Counted from the stretch's first letter, positions 50,732 through 59,758 are shown. The stretch is DNA of 64,000 bases from Pseudoruegeria sp. HB172150 (GCF_013184805.1 NZ_JAATNG010000004.1:62001-126000); one strand, 5' to 3'. Notes: a model not told the origin generated them from the sequence alone. Numbers and translations: made by a program.

Positions 50732-51352
50732 ATGCAGATAACGGACAATTCAGACATGCACGAAGACGCCCCGGCCAATACGCAGAAGCACAGCCTCGAC
50801 ATGCTGGTCGGGCTCGCGGTGCGCAACGCGCGCGCCCAGGCCGGGATGACCCTTGCCGAGCTTTCCGCGAAATCCGGGATCTCAACCCCGATGATCTCTA
50901 AGATCGAGCGCGGTCAGGTTTCCGCGTCGCTGAGTACGCTGAACGCCCTTGCGAGCGCGATGAACGTGCCGATCATCAATTTCTTCGCCGAAACGGTCGA
51001 GATCAACGAGGTCACGCTGGTCAAGGCCGGCGAAGGGGTCACGGTGCGACGGGCCGGGTCGACCTATGGCCACAGCTACAAGCAGCTTGGCCACGTTTCC
51101 AACGACAGTCAGGATCTGGAGAGCTACCTGATAACGCTGGAAGCGCCGGTGACCGGTACGCCGATCTTTCAGCATTCCGGCGTGGAACTGATGCATTTCA
51201 TCGAGGGCGAACTGTCCTACCGCATCGGCGACGAGGTCTACGACCTGACTGCCGGGGACACATTGTCCTTTGATGCAAGCGTTCCGCACGGACCGGTGCA
51301 TATCAATTCAGCACGCGCCCGGTTTCTGACGGTAATTTCCCGGCCGAGATAG
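50732..51352 (+). CDS. XRE-family transcriptional regulator with cupin domain
   Basis: A 206-residue regulator. The helix-turn-helix is around residues 24-78 (VRNARAQAGMTLAELSAKSGISTPMISKIERGQVSASLSTLNALA). The C-terminal cupin (about 130-200) has HSGVELMHFIEGELSYRIG and SVPHGPVH, with metal or effector contacts possible. Such XRE-cupin proteins (PuuR, SutR type) respond to small catabolic metabolites. It diverges from ABC system 1 and precedes the oxidation operon. Two starts are possible (50732, 50756), both with weak ribosome-binding sites. Confidence 0.88.
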   Translation: MQITDNSDMHEDAPANTQKHSLDMLVGLAVRNARAQAGMTLAELSAKSGISTPMISKIERGQVSASLSTLNALASAMNVPIINFFAETVEINEVTLVKAGEGVTVRRAGSTYGHSYKQLGHVSNDSQDLESYLITLEAPVTGTPIFQHSGVELMHFIEGELSYRIGDEVYDLTAGDTLSFDASVPHGPVHINSARARFLTVISRPR

Positions 51353-51380
51353 AATTTTCCCTTGAGGATAAAAATTTCCT
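51353..51380. promoter_or_regulatory. Candidate operator site A of the XRE-cupin regulon
   Basis: AATTTTCC-CTTGA-GGATAAAAATT is an imperfect dyad placed just after the regulator stop and 39 bases before the start of the oxidation operon. Its type recurs at sites B and C. Confidence 0.5.
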
Positions 51381-51418
51381 GACGGTATATGCGAGGAGAC
51401 ACGACGGAGGATCTCCTC

Positions 51419-52390
51419 ATGGCCGCACCCGTTCTGACACCGATCACACAGGCTCTGAATGACGGTGCCCTGACACGCAAAGAGCTGAAGGCGCTGATGC
51501 GTCGGTCTGACTGGCCGGCGGCGCGCCGGCTGGTGATATGGATCGCGGCGCTGTTGGTGACCGGCTCGATGATCTGGCTGAGCATGGGCACGTGGCTGGT
51601 CTGGCCGGCAATGTTCGTGCACGGGATCCTGATGGTGCACCATTTCTCGCTGCAGCACGAATGCGTCCACTATACCCCGTTCAAGACGCGATGGCTGAAC
51701 GACGTGGCCGGAAATATCTGCGGCTTCATCATCGCGCTGCCGCACCAGTATTTCCGCTATGAGCATTGCGATCACCACACCCACACGCAGCTGAAGGGGT
51801 ATGACCCGGAACTGATCGAGCTTCCGATCTCTGTGTGGAAATACCTGTGGTACATCTCTTCGGTTCCGTACTGGTGGGCGAAGATCAAGGAGTTCTCGCG
51901 CCACATCGCCGGGCACATGTCGGAGGGCGACAAGGTGTTCGTGCCGAAAGAGGCGTATCAGGCGGTGTTCTGGGAGGCGCGGATCATGGCCGGGCTTTAC
52001 GCCGCGATCCTGATCTTCTGCATCGCGACGGGGTGGTGGGCGCCGCTGTGGTACTGGTGGCTGCCGGTGCTGCTGGGCGAACCGGTGATGCGCTGGATCC
52101 GCCTGACCGAGCATGTGGGCCGCCCGAACGTGCGCGACATGCGGGAGAACACGCGCACCAACCTGATTTCCGCGCCGCTCGCCTTTCTGAGCTGGAACAT
52201 GAACTATCATGCGGAGCACCACTATGCCGCGTCGGTGCCGTTCCATGCGCTGCCCAAGCTGCACGAGAAGCTTGACGGCTACGTCTATGTCGAGCCGCGC
52301 GGATATCTGGGCGCACATATCGACATCATCTCGCAACTGATCGGCCGCAAGCCGCGCAGCGACATGCAGGGCGAGAGCGCCAAGGCATGA
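51419..52390 (+). CDS. Membrane di-iron hydroxylase, fatty-acid-desaturase/MocD-like
   Basis: A 323-residue membrane protein with histidine boxes of the desaturase/alkane-hydroxylase superfamily: HHFSLQHECVH near residue 75, HCDHHTHTQ near 117 and NYHAEHHYAASVPFH near 262. Four to six hydrophobic segments are visible. Membrane di-iron enzymes oxidise lipids, rings or methyl groups. The next gene encodes a MocE-like Rieske ferredoxin, so the pair resembles the rhizopine MocD/MocE, which remove an O-methyl group. GGAGG lies 8 bases before the ATG. Confidence 0.85.
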   Translation: MAAPVLTPITQALNDGALTRKELKALMRRSDWPAARRLVIWIAALLVTGSMIWLSMGTWLVWPAMFVHGILMVHHFSLQHECVHYTPFKTRWLNDVAGNICGFIIALPHQYFRYEHCDHHTHTQLKGYDPELIELPISVWKYLWYISSVPYWWAKIKEFSRHIAGHMSEGDKVFVPKEAYQAVFWEARIMAGLYAAILIFCIATGWWAPLWYWWLPVLLGEPVMRWIRLTEHVGRPNVRDMRENTRTNLISAPLAFLSWNMNYHAEHHYAASVPFHALPKLHEKLDGYVYVEPRGYLGAHIDIISQLIGRKPRSDMQGESAKA

Positions 52391-52713
52391 ATGCGCAGGG
52401 CCGGCAGAAGACCTGGCAGGACCTGATCGCGGTGGCGGATCTGGAACAGGGCGACGCCACGCCGGTCATGCTGGGACGCCGGGAACTGGCGGTCTTCGAT
52501 ACGGTCGACGGCATCTTCGTCAGCCTCGCGCGCTGTACCCACGGGGCGGCAAACCTGTGCGACGGCTATTTCGATGGCAGGCATATCGAGTGCCCGCTGC
52601 ATCAGGGCCTGTTCGACGCCCGTACCGGCCAGCCCAAGGCGGCGCCGGCGCGGGTGCCGCTAAGGATGGTCGAGTCGCGCGTCGTCGACGGACGCGTTCA
52701 GGTTTTGCTTTAG
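52387..52713 (+). CDS. Rieske [2Fe-2S] ferredoxin, MocE-like
   Basis: A 108-residue Rieske ferredoxin. The cluster ligands are in CTHGAANL near residue 50 and CPLHQG near 70 (C-x-H and C-x2-H). The length is that of free ferredoxins rather than of oxygenases. It overlaps the hydroxylase stop (ATGA) and should pass electrons to that enzyme; the flavin reductase (MocF-type) is not in the window. Confidence 0.92.
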   Translation: MNAQGRQKTWQDLIAVADLEQGDATPVMLGRRELAVFDTVDGIFVSLARCTHGAANLCDGYFDGRHIECPLHQGLFDARTGQPKAAPARVPLRMVESRVVDGRVQVLL

Positions 52714-52725
52714 GAGACGAGTGCC

Positions 52726-53310
52726 ATGTCCGCCTGGATCCGGATGATCCCCGATGAAGAGGCCGACCCGGCCCTGAAGGACGTGCTGGACCTTGCCCGC
52801 ACGCCGCACGGAACCGTCGACAATGTGATGCGGGTGCATTCGCTGCGGCCGAACACGATGAAGGGCCATGTGATCCTGTACCGCGCGGCGCTGCACGACG
52901 AGGCGAACACGATCCCGATGTGGCTGCAGGAGACGATCAGCTCTTACGTGTCGATCCTGAACAACTGCCCCTATTCACTGGCCAATCACTGGAAGAACGC
53001 GCGCCACCTGATCGGCGACGAGGAGCGCGCCGACGAGATCGGCGCGGCGCTGCAGGACGGGACGCCCGAGACGGTGTTCGAGGGGGCGGAGCTGGCGCTG
53101 ATGCGCTATGCGGAGCAGCTGACCTGCAAGCCGGGGAAGATGCGGAAGGCGGATGTGGACGCGCTGCGCGAGGCGGGGCTGGACGATGGCCAGATCCTCG
53201 AGGCGAACCAGATCATCGGGTATTTCAACTACGTGAACCGGCTGCTGAACGGGCTGGGCGTCACCACGGACGGCGATGTCGTGGGCTATTATGCCGAGGC
53301 CGAGGAATGA
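52726..53310 (+). CDS. AhpD-like / carboxymuconolactone decarboxylase-family protein
   Basis: A 194-residue protein of the peroxidase-related branch of the CMD/AhpD family. The core helices include TISSYVSILNNCPYSLANHWKNA (one Cys and the downstream His of the AhpD relay; the second Cys of CxxC is missing). The call rests on this pattern and the length. A role in handling peroxides or in a ring or lactone step is possible. It is third in the oxidation operon and overlaps the next gene by four bases (ATGA). Confidence 0.75.
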   Translation: MSAWIRMIPDEEADPALKDVLDLARTPHGTVDNVMRVHSLRPNTMKGHVILYRAALHDEANTIPMWLQETISSYVSILNNCPYSLANHWKNARHLIGDEERADEIGAALQDGTPETVFEGAELALMRYAEQLTCKPGKMRKADVDALREAGLDDGQILEANQIIGYFNYVNRLLNGLGVTTDGDVVGYYAEAEE

Positions 53311-54335
53311 CGGCGGCCCCGCTGTTCCAGGCGCCGGATTTCTCTGCCACGCGGATCCAGCCGGAGATCGACCTGGCTGCGCCGGGCAAGCGCAGCGGGC
53401 ATCTGGGGCTTCTGTGGTCGGACAATGCCAATCCGCTGGGCGTCTACCGGATTCCGGCGATGTGCATTGTCGGCGGGCCGGGGCCGACCGTGCTGCTGCT
53501 GGCCGGTGTGCACGGGGATGAATACGAGGGGCCGGTGGCGCTGACCCGGATGTATCAGGAGCTGGCGCCGGAAAAGGTTGCCGGGCGGCTGATCTTCCTG
53601 CCGATGCTGAACGGGCCCGCCTGCCAGGCGGGGACCCGGGTTTCGCCGCTGGACGGCGGCAACCTGAACCGCGCCTTTCCCGGCGATCCGGAGGGGCCGC
53701 CGACCCAGCAGATCGCGCATATGGTGTCGGCCTGCCTGCTGCCCGTGGCGGATGCGGTGATCGATCTGCATTCCGGCGGGCAGGCATCGTGGTTCGTGCC
53801 CTGCGCGCTGGCGGCGCGGGGGCGGGACGGGGCGCTGGACCCGGACAACATCAAGATGGCGCGCGCCTTCGGGACCGAGGTGGTCTGGGTGCTGGGCGCA
53901 GCGAACGACAGCCGGTCGGTGAACGGCGCGGCGACGGCGGCGGGCGTGCCCTGCATCGCGGCAGAGCTGGGCGGCGGCGGCGCGGTGGGCATCGACCCGC
54001 TGGACGCGGCCGAGACCGGCCTGTGCCGCACGCTGATCGAACTTGGCGTGGTGGAGGGCGAGCGGATCGCCCTGCCCGAGCCGCGGCTGGTCGAGCTGGC
54101 GCGGCCCGGGCATCGCGTGACCGCGCCGGAGACCGGGCTTTACCAGCCCGCGAAACAGGCCGGCGAGTCGGTGGGCGAGGGCGAGTGCCTGGGCTGGATC
54201 CTGTCGCCCGAGCGGCCGGAGGCGCCGCCGGTCGAGATCCTCGCCCGGACCTCGGGGCTTGTCCTTGCGGAGACGCGCCGCGCCAGGGTCGTGCCCGGAA
54301 GTTTCCTTGCATTCATCGCGTCGGACGTGGGCTGA
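53307..54335 (+). CDS. Aspartoacylase/succinylglutamate desuccinylase-family deacylase
   Basis: A 342-residue M14-like zinc deacylase. Zinc ligands are in GVHGDEYEGP near residue 70 (H-x2-E) and IDLHSGG near 155 (His); the catalytic Glu is likely in AAELGGGGAVG near 215. Members remove acyl groups from amino acids, for example in ectoine or N-acyl-aspartate breakdown. The N-acyl substrate is unknown. It overlaps the preceding CMD-like gene by ATGA. Confidence 0.85.
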   Translation: MTAAPLFQAPDFSATRIQPEIDLAAPGKRSGHLGLLWSDNANPLGVYRIPAMCIVGGPGPTVLLLAGVHGDEYEGPVALTRMYQELAPEKVAGRLIFLPMLNGPACQAGTRVSPLDGGNLNRAFPGDPEGPPTQQIAHMVSACLLPVADAVIDLHSGGQASWFVPCALAARGRDGALDPDNIKMARAFGTEVVWVLGAANDSRSVNGAATAAGVPCIAAELGGGGAVGIDPLDAAETGLCRTLIELGVVEGERIALPEPRLVELARPGHRVTAPETGLYQPAKQAGESVGEGECLGWILSPERPEAPPVEILARTSGLVLAETRRARVVPGSFLAFIASDVG

Positions 54336-54365
54336 CCCCGCCCGCCCACAGAAGGAGTAGAGCAG

Positions 54366-55331
54366 ATGAACTATGCCACCGCCCGCAAGACCGACGCCGA
54401 TGAGATACCGGTCATCGACATCACGGCGCTTCGCGACGGATCGGACCCGATGACGGTTGCCAAGGCGCTGCATGCGGCGTCGAAGGGGTTGGGTTTCATC
54501 TATGTTCGAGGCCACGGCATTCCGGATGCGGTGATCGACGGGGCGCGGGCCGCGGCTTACGAATTCTTCCATGCCGATCCGGACCTGAAGGAGAGCGTGC
54601 GCGTGTCGTCCAGCCATCGCGGCTGGCTGGGGCAGGGCGGCGCGAAGATGCAGGACGACGCCAAGGCCGACCTGAAGGAAAGCTTCATCTGGGGGTTCCA
54701 GGATGCGGACGGAGTGACGCCGGACGATCACCCGCTGCGCGGCGGCAACCGGTGGCCGGCGTTTCAGCCGGGTCTGGAAGAGGCCGCGATGGCCTATTTC
54801 ACCCATGCCCACGAGGTGGCGCATCACCTGATGCGCGGCTTTGCGATGGGGCTGGACCTGCCGGAGGATTTCTTTCTGAAGAGCGCCGACAAGCCGCTGT
54901 CACGCTGCTCCTTCGTCTATTACCCGCCGCAGGATGCCTCGCTGGGCGAGGATCAGTTCGGCGTCGGGCCGCATACGGATTTCGGCGTGCTGACCGTGCT
55001 GTGCCAGGACGATGTGGGCGGCCTGCAGGTCGAGGATGTGAACGGCGAGTGGATCGAGGCGCCTCCGATCGCGGGCACGCTGCTGGTCAATGTCGCCGAT
55101 CTGCTGGCGCGGTGGACGGACGGGGAATACAAGTCCACGCCGCACCGGGTGGTGAACGCGTCGGGACGCGAGCGGATGTCGCTGGTTCTGGCCTTCGATC
55201 CCAACCCGGAAACCATGATCGACGCCAGCGAGGTCTTCGGCGACGGGTATCGGCCGGCCAACGAGCCGATCACCTGCGGGGATTACCTGATATGGCGCTT
55301 CGGCAAGGCGTTCGCCTACCGGAAGGCGTGA
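54366..55331 (+). CDS. 2-oxoglutarate/Fe(II) oxygenase, isopenicillin-N-synthase family
   Basis: A 321-residue jelly-roll oxygenase. The N-terminal DIOX_N part has IPVIDITALRDG and GFIYVRGHGIPD; the iron site H-x-D...H is in GPHTDFGVLTVL near residue 200 and TPHRVVNASGRERMSLVLAFDPN near 255, with the R-x-S that binds 2-oxoglutarate. Such enzymes hydroxylate, demethylate or desaturate small molecules. It follows the deacylase by 30 bases with an AGGAG site. Confidence 0.9.
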   Translation: MNYATARKTDADEIPVIDITALRDGSDPMTVAKALHAASKGLGFIYVRGHGIPDAVIDGARAAAYEFFHADPDLKESVRVSSSHRGWLGQGGAKMQDDAKADLKESFIWGFQDADGVTPDDHPLRGGNRWPAFQPGLEEAAMAYFTHAHEVAHHLMRGFAMGLDLPEDFFLKSADKPLSRCSFVYYPPQDASLGEDQFGVGPHTDFGVLTVLCQDDVGGLQVEDVNGEWIEAPPIAGTLLVNVADLLARWTDGEYKSTPHRVVNASGRERMSLVLAFDPNPETMIDASEVFGDGYRPANEPITCGDYLIWRFGKAFAYRKA

Positions 55332-55334
55332 TGC

Positions 55335-56402
55335 ATGTTCGGTGAATCCGGGTCAGACGCCAAGCTGCTGTCGGAAGCAGCGCGCAACCTGCTGTTCGAT
55401 TGCGCCGGGCTGAGTGCCGGGGACGAGGTCGTGATCTGCCACGAGGCGGCGGAGCACGGGTGGTACGATTTCGAAGCGGCCGAGAGCGTTGCGACCGAAG
55501 CGGAGGCGTTGGGTCTGCGGGTACGCAGGTGCGAGGCGTTGCCGCCGGACCGGGAGCAGCCGGCGGAGGTGGCGGAGCTGCTGACCTCGCCGGGCAACAT
55601 CATCTTTTTCGCGCGTATCGGCGATCAGGGGCGGTTCGACGGGCTGGCGAAAGGGCGGCGGGTGATGGTCTATGCACGGAACGCCAACGATCTTGCGTCC
55701 GAGTTCGGACGTGTCCCGCATCAGGCAATGCTGGGCCTGAAGAAGGCCGTGGACGAAGTTCTGTTCACGGCCCGGACCATCGAGATCACCTGCCCGAACG
55801 GCACACGCGTTACAGGCCGTGCGCCCGTCGCCAGCGACACCGGCGAGACGCCCGCCGACGTCACCACGCGGCGGTTTCCGCTGGGCGTGCCTGCACCGGT
55901 GCCCGCGAACGGGTTCAGCGGACGCGTGGCGCTGACCGGCGCGCTGACGCCCACCGGGAACCGGTGTTACGAGCCTGCCGTGCTGCCGCTGGAACATCCC
56001 GTGTTCGGGCTGGTGGAGAATGGTCGGATTGCCGGGTTCGAGGGTGATGCCGCCGAAATCGTGCGGATCAGGGCGCATTACCAGGCGGTTGCGGATGCAT
56101 TCGGGATCGAGCCGTTCGTGGTCCATAGCTGGCATGCGGGGATTCATCCCGGCTGCCGCTATTTCGACGCCACCGGGCAGGACCTCGACTATTGGTCGAA
56201 CACGGTCTTTTCCAGTCCGCGCCTGCTGCATTTTCATACCTGCGGCACGTCGGCGCCGGGGGAGATCAGCTGGAACCTTCCTGATGCGACCGTTCTGGTC
56301 GACGGTGTAGCGCTTTGGGACAAGGGCCGGTTGATGCCGCAGGCGTTTCCGGCGCTTTCCGAGAGCCTGTCGAAGGCACCGTCGCTGGCACGGCTCTTCT
56401 GA
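55335..56402 (+). CDS. Distant M29-aminopeptidase / 2,5-dihydroxypyridine-dioxygenase-like protein
   Basis: A 355-residue protein I cannot assign with confidence. It has the alpha/beta pattern of M29-type proteins: N-terminal ARNLLFDCAGLSAGDEVVICHEAA, central FSGRVALTGALTPTGNR, and C-terminal FVVHSWHAGIHPG and LLHFHTCGTSAPGEISWNLPDATVLVDG. From memory these blocks recall both leucyl aminopeptidase M29 and NicX-type ring-cleaving dioxygenases. The His-x-Asp pair I remember from NicX is not seen here, so the activity is open. It is the last gene of the oxidation operon, 3 bases after the oxygenase. Confidence 0.5.
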   Translation: MFGESGSDAKLLSEAARNLLFDCAGLSAGDEVVICHEAAEHGWYDFEAAESVATEAEALGLRVRRCEALPPDREQPAEVAELLTSPGNIIFFARIGDQGRFDGLAKGRRVMVYARNANDLASEFGRVPHQAMLGLKKAVDEVLFTARTIEITCPNGTRVTGRAPVASDTGETPADVTTRRFPLGVPAPVPANGFSGRVALTGALTPTGNRCYEPAVLPLEHPVFGLVENGRIAGFEGDAAEIVRIRAHYQAVADAFGIEPFVVHSWHAGIHPGCRYFDATGQDLDYWSNTVFSSPRLLHFHTCGTSAPGEISWNLPDATVLVDGVALWDKGRLMPQAFPALSESLSKAPSLARLF

Positions 56403-56406
56403 CGCT

Positions 56407-57780
56407 TCAGAGGTCGAAGATCTTTCCCGGATTCATGATGCCGGCCGGATCGAGCGCTCGCTTGACCGCCCGCATCGCCGGCAGCGTGTCCGGATGCTCG
56501 GCCCGAAGGTAGCGCTTTTTTCCCATCCCGATGCCATGCTCGCCGCTGCAGGTTCCGCCAAGCTCCAGTGACAGCGCGACCATCCGGTCGTGGATTTCGG
56601 TGGCCGCCTGCAGTTCCCCGGGCTGTGCGGGATCGCAGAGAAACATGGCGTGGAAATTGCCGTCGCCGACATGGCCGCAGATATGCGCGTCGAGCCCCGC
56701 CGCGTCGATCCAGGCACGGGTCCGGTCGATCGCCTCGGCGAGTTTCGAGATCGGCACGCAGAGGTCGGTGGACAGGGTTTCGCATCCCGGATTTGACCGG
56801 CGCGAGGCATGCACCGCGCCATGGCGCATCCGCCAGAGCGCGGCGGCCTCTCCGGGCAGGTCGCAGGGCTTTTCGGCTACGGCACCGTTCGCGCGGGCGA
56901 CTTCGGCGAGAACCGCGATCTCTTCGGTGACGGCGGCGTCGGTACCGGCGATCTCGATCAGCAGCGATGGCGCTATGGGCAGATCGAGGTCGGATTCCGC
57001 AAGGCAGGCAGCCATCTGCGCCGTGTCCATAAGCTCGATGCGGGTCGGTTGCGCCCCACATTGCAGCGCCTCGATCACGGTTGTGACCGCGCTGGCGATG
57101 TCGGGAAAGCTGACCTGATAGGAGCGGCTGATTTCCGGGCGCGGCTGCAGCCGAAGGGTCAGGGCGGTGATTACCGCGAGCGTGCCTTCGGACCCGACCA
57201 GAAGATGCGTCAGGTCGTAGCCCGCGGCGCTTTTCCGGGCGCGGTTTCCGGTGCGGAGGATCGAGCCGTCCGGCAGCACCGCCTCGACCGACAGCACCGC
57301 GTCCCGCATCGTGCCGTAGCGGATGGTCGTGGTACCGGAGGCACGGGTCGAGGCCATGCCGCCGAGCGTCGCGTTGGCGCCGGGATCTACCGGGAAGAAC
57401 AGGCCGGTATCGCGCAGGTGGTCGTTCAGGGCCTCGCGGGTGACGCCGGCCTGCACCTCGGCGATCATGTCGCCGGGAGACACGTCGAGGATCGCGGCCA
57501 TGCGGGTCATGTCGAGGGCGATGCCGCCCTCGACGGCGAGCACCTGCCCCTCGACCGAGCTGCCCGCGCCGAAGGGGATGACCGGGCAGCGCGCCCCGGC
57601 GCAGCGGGGGAGCAGTTCGGCGATTTCCTGTGCCGTCTCCGGCCAGAGAACGGCATCGGGCAGGGCCGGCGGGAAATGCCCGGATTCGTCGCGGCCATGC
57701 AGTTCGCGCACCGATGTGCCGGTGCCGAACCGCGCGCCGAAGCGGGTCTGGCACCAGCCGAATAGCTCTTCGCGGGTCAT
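56407..57780 (-). CDS. FAD-linked 2-hydroxyacid dehydrogenase (GlcD / D-lactate dehydrogenase type)
   Basis: A 457-residue flavoprotein of the PCMH/VAO family. The FAD-binding part has CPVIPFGAGSSVEGQVLA near residue 66 and GLFFPVDPGANATLGGM near 125; the C-terminal domain ends with TCSGEHGIGMGKKRYL near 415. It oxidises D-2-hydroxy acids and gives electrons to quinone or cytochrome c. It is the third gene of the binding-protein operon, 4 bases after the aminotransferase. Confidence 0.88.
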   Translation of the reverse strand: MTREELFGWCQTRFGARFGTGTSVRELHGRDESGHFPPALPDAVLWPETAQEIAELLPRCAGARCPVIPFGAGSSVEGQVLAVEGGIALDMTRMAAILDVSPGDMIAEVQAGVTREALNDHLRDTGLFFPVDPGANATLGGMASTRASGTTTIRYGTMRDAVLSVEAVLPDGSILRTGNRARKSAAGYDLTHLLVGSEGTLAVITALTLRLQPRPEISRSYQVSFPDIASAVTTVIEALQCGAQPTRIELMDTAQMAACLAESDLDLPIAPSLLIEIAGTDAAVTEEIAVLAEVARANGAVAEKPCDLPGEAAALWRMRHGAVHASRRSNPGCETLSTDLCVPISKLAEAIDRTRAWIDAAGLDAHICGHVGDGNFHAMFLCDPAQPGELQAATEIHDRMVALSLELGGTCSGEHGIGMGKKRYLRAEHPDTLPAMRAVKRALDPAGIMNPGKIFDL

Positions 57781-57784
57781 CGGG

Positions 57785-58891
57785 TCAGGTCAGCGCGTCC
57801 AGCACCAGATCCATCTGCGCATCGGTGCCGATGCTGATCCGGATGCAGGGCTCGTCCCCGTGAACGCGCGACGGGCGGATGAGCAGGCCCCTGGCGATCA
57901 GCGCCGCGACGGCGTCGTCATAGCTCATCGGCGCGCCCTCGCTTCGCAGCAGGAAGAAATTGCCGGCTGGCTCCGGGACGCGCCAGCCGGCTGCGCGCAA
58001 CGCCGTCACCACCCGGCTACGGGTCGCGCGGATGGTAGCCACGCTGGCGCGCATGGTGTCGCCGTCTTCCAGCGCCGCGATGCCGCCGGCGATGCCGGGC
58101 ACGGACAGCGGGAAGGTCGGGCGGATCTTGAGGAGGGCTTCCATGATGGGTGGCGCGCCGATGCACCAGCCGATGCGCAGGCCGGCGAGGCCGAAGGCTT
58201 TGGAGAACGTGCGCTGGACGACGACGTTTTCCTTTTCCGCCGCCAGCCGCAGGCCGGTGTCGCCGATGTCGCTGAACTCGGCATAGGCCTCGTCCAGCAC
58301 CAGCAGCGCGTCGGGGGGCACGACTTTGTAGAGCTCGCGCACGACTTCGGGCGGGGTCATGACGCCGGTCGGGTTGCCGGGATTGTCGAGATAGACCATG
58401 CGCGTGCGCGGTGTGATCGCGCGGGCGAGCGCGGCGGGGTCGACGGCGAAGTCGTTTTCCTTGTGGCGCGGCACCTCGACGGGGACGGATCCCTGCCCGA
58501 TGGCGTAGGTGCGGAATTTCGGGAAGGAGTCGGTGAAATAGAGGCCCTCCTCTCCACGCCCGAGATAGGCGCGCATCAGGAAGGGCAGCAGCGAATCCGA
58601 GCCGGTGGAGGTGACGATCCGGTCGGCAGGAAGGTTCCAGAATTTCGCCAGCGCGTCGCCCAGGGCGGTGGCGTTGCTTTCGGGGTAAAGGTGGATGTCG
58701 TCCACCGCGTCGCGGATCGCTTTCTTGACCTTTTCGCCGGGGCCGTAGGGGTTCTCGTTCGAGGACAGCTTGATGGGGTTTTCCACCCCATCGGCCTGCG
58801 ATGCGCCCTGAATGTAGGGCGGGACATCCATGATGCCCGCGACCGGAACCGGGCGTGCCGGTTCCGGACGGAGATCGTCTGCGGGGCTCAC
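57785..58891 (-). CDS. HisC-type PLP aminotransferase
   Basis: A 368-residue class I/II aminotransferase. It contains LSSNENPYGP near residue 40, the PLP pocket YLDNPGNPTG near 175, DEAYAEF near 207, and the Lys in QRTFSKAFGLAGLRIGW near 238. It resembles histidinol-phosphate aminotransferase but lies far from his genes, so a catabolic amine or amino-acid substrate is likely. GTG at 58891 overlaps the binding-protein stop (GTGA) and gives translational coupling; ATG 58833 is an alternative. Confidence 0.85.
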   Translation of the reverse strand: MSPADDLRPEPARPVPVAGIMDVPPYIQGASQADGVENPIKLSSNENPYGPGEKVKKAIRDAVDDIHLYPESNATALGDALAKFWNLPADRIVTSTGSDSLLPFLMRAYLGRGEEGLYFTDSFPKFRTYAIGQGSVPVEVPRHKENDFAVDPAALARAITPRTRMVYLDNPGNPTGVMTPPEVVRELYKVVPPDALLVLDEAYAEFSDIGDTGLRLAAEKENVVVQRTFSKAFGLAGLRIGWCIGAPPIMEALLKIRPTFPLSVPGIAGGIAALEDGDTMRASVATIRATRSRVVTALRAAGWRVPEPAGNFFLLRSEGAPMSYDDAVAALIARGLLIRPSRVHGDEPCIRISIGTDAQMDLVLDALT

Positions 58892-59658
58892 AGCTTCCAC
58901 TTCGCTTTCAGGTCTTCGAAGAAGCCGCGGCGTTTCTTCAGTTCGATCCAGGTGTTGATGTAGTTGATCCAGACCTGATCGTCCTGGGCCATCAGCATGG
59001 CGATCTGCGACGGCTGGCGCGGATCGGTGTTGGGGACGCGCACGACGGGGAAGTTTTCCATCAGTGTGGAGCCCTCGATGTTCGAGGTCACGAAGACGTC
59101 GGCACGGCCGGACAGAACTTCCTGATAGCCGCGGGCGGGTGCTTCGATGACGGTGATCTCGGCTTCGGGGAACCACTGCTTGACCAGCGGCTCGAAGGAG
59201 GTACCGAGCGTCGTGGCGACCTTCACGCCGGACTTGTTGATCGAGTCCCAGCCGTCGAAGTCCGCTTCCTTGTCCTCGGTGGTGAAGGGGTACATCACCG
59301 CTTCGAGATAGACGTTGGAGAAGGCGGCCACCTTCATCCGGGCCGGCAGGATCGAGGCGGAGCCTGTCAGGTTGTAGTTTCCGGCGACGACGCCGTTGAC
59401 CAGCGTCTTCCAGTCGGTCGGGACGAATTCGACCTCGACGCCGAGATCGCTGGCCAGTTCGTTCATCACGTCGATGTCGAATCCCTTGTAGGAATTCGTC
59501 GCCGGGTCGCGCACGCTCATCGGGTTCCAGTCGCCCGTGGTGCCGACCTTCAGCACGCCGGAATCGAGTATTTCGTTCAGCGCCGATTGCGCGCTGACGG
59601 GTCCGACGAGCCCGAGGAGGACCGCGGCGGAAATCAAAACTGCATATAATTTGCGCAT
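58888..59658 (-). CDS. Periplasmic amino-acid-binding protein (SBP family 3), system 2
   Basis: A 256-residue SBP with signal peptide (LYAVLISAAVLLGLVGPVSAQ) and the family start SGVLKVGTTGDWNPMSVRDPATNSYKGFDIDVMNELASDLGVEVEFV. Its ligand cannot be named. It is the first gene of the minus-strand operon with the aminotransferase and the FAD dehydrogenase, and diverges from its ATPase and permease. The ATG at 59658 follows AGAGGAAG. Confidence 0.9.
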   Translation of the reverse strand: MRKLYAVLISAAVLLGLVGPVSAQSALNEILDSGVLKVGTTGDWNPMSVRDPATNSYKGFDIDVMNELASDLGVEVEFVPTDWKTLVNGVVAGNYNLTGSASILPARMKVAAFSNVYLEAVMYPFTTEDKEADFDGWDSINKSGVKVATTLGTSFEPLVKQWFPEAEITVIEAPARGYQEVLSGRADVFVTSNIEGSTLMENFPVVRVPNTDPRQPSQIAMLMAQDDQVWINYINTWIELKKRRGFFEDLKAKWKL

Positions 59659-59758
59659 TTCGTTTCTTCCTCTCTGTTGAAGAGCCTGGAGCACCCGAAT
59701 TGCCGGTCTGGCGTGACTTCCGAGGCGGTATGGGATTGATCAAACGGCCTAGCCCCGT

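Noticed and set aside
59736-59743. TTGATCAA as an FNR site upstream of the ABC genes
   Set aside because: The two half-sites touch without the four-base spacer that FNR needs.
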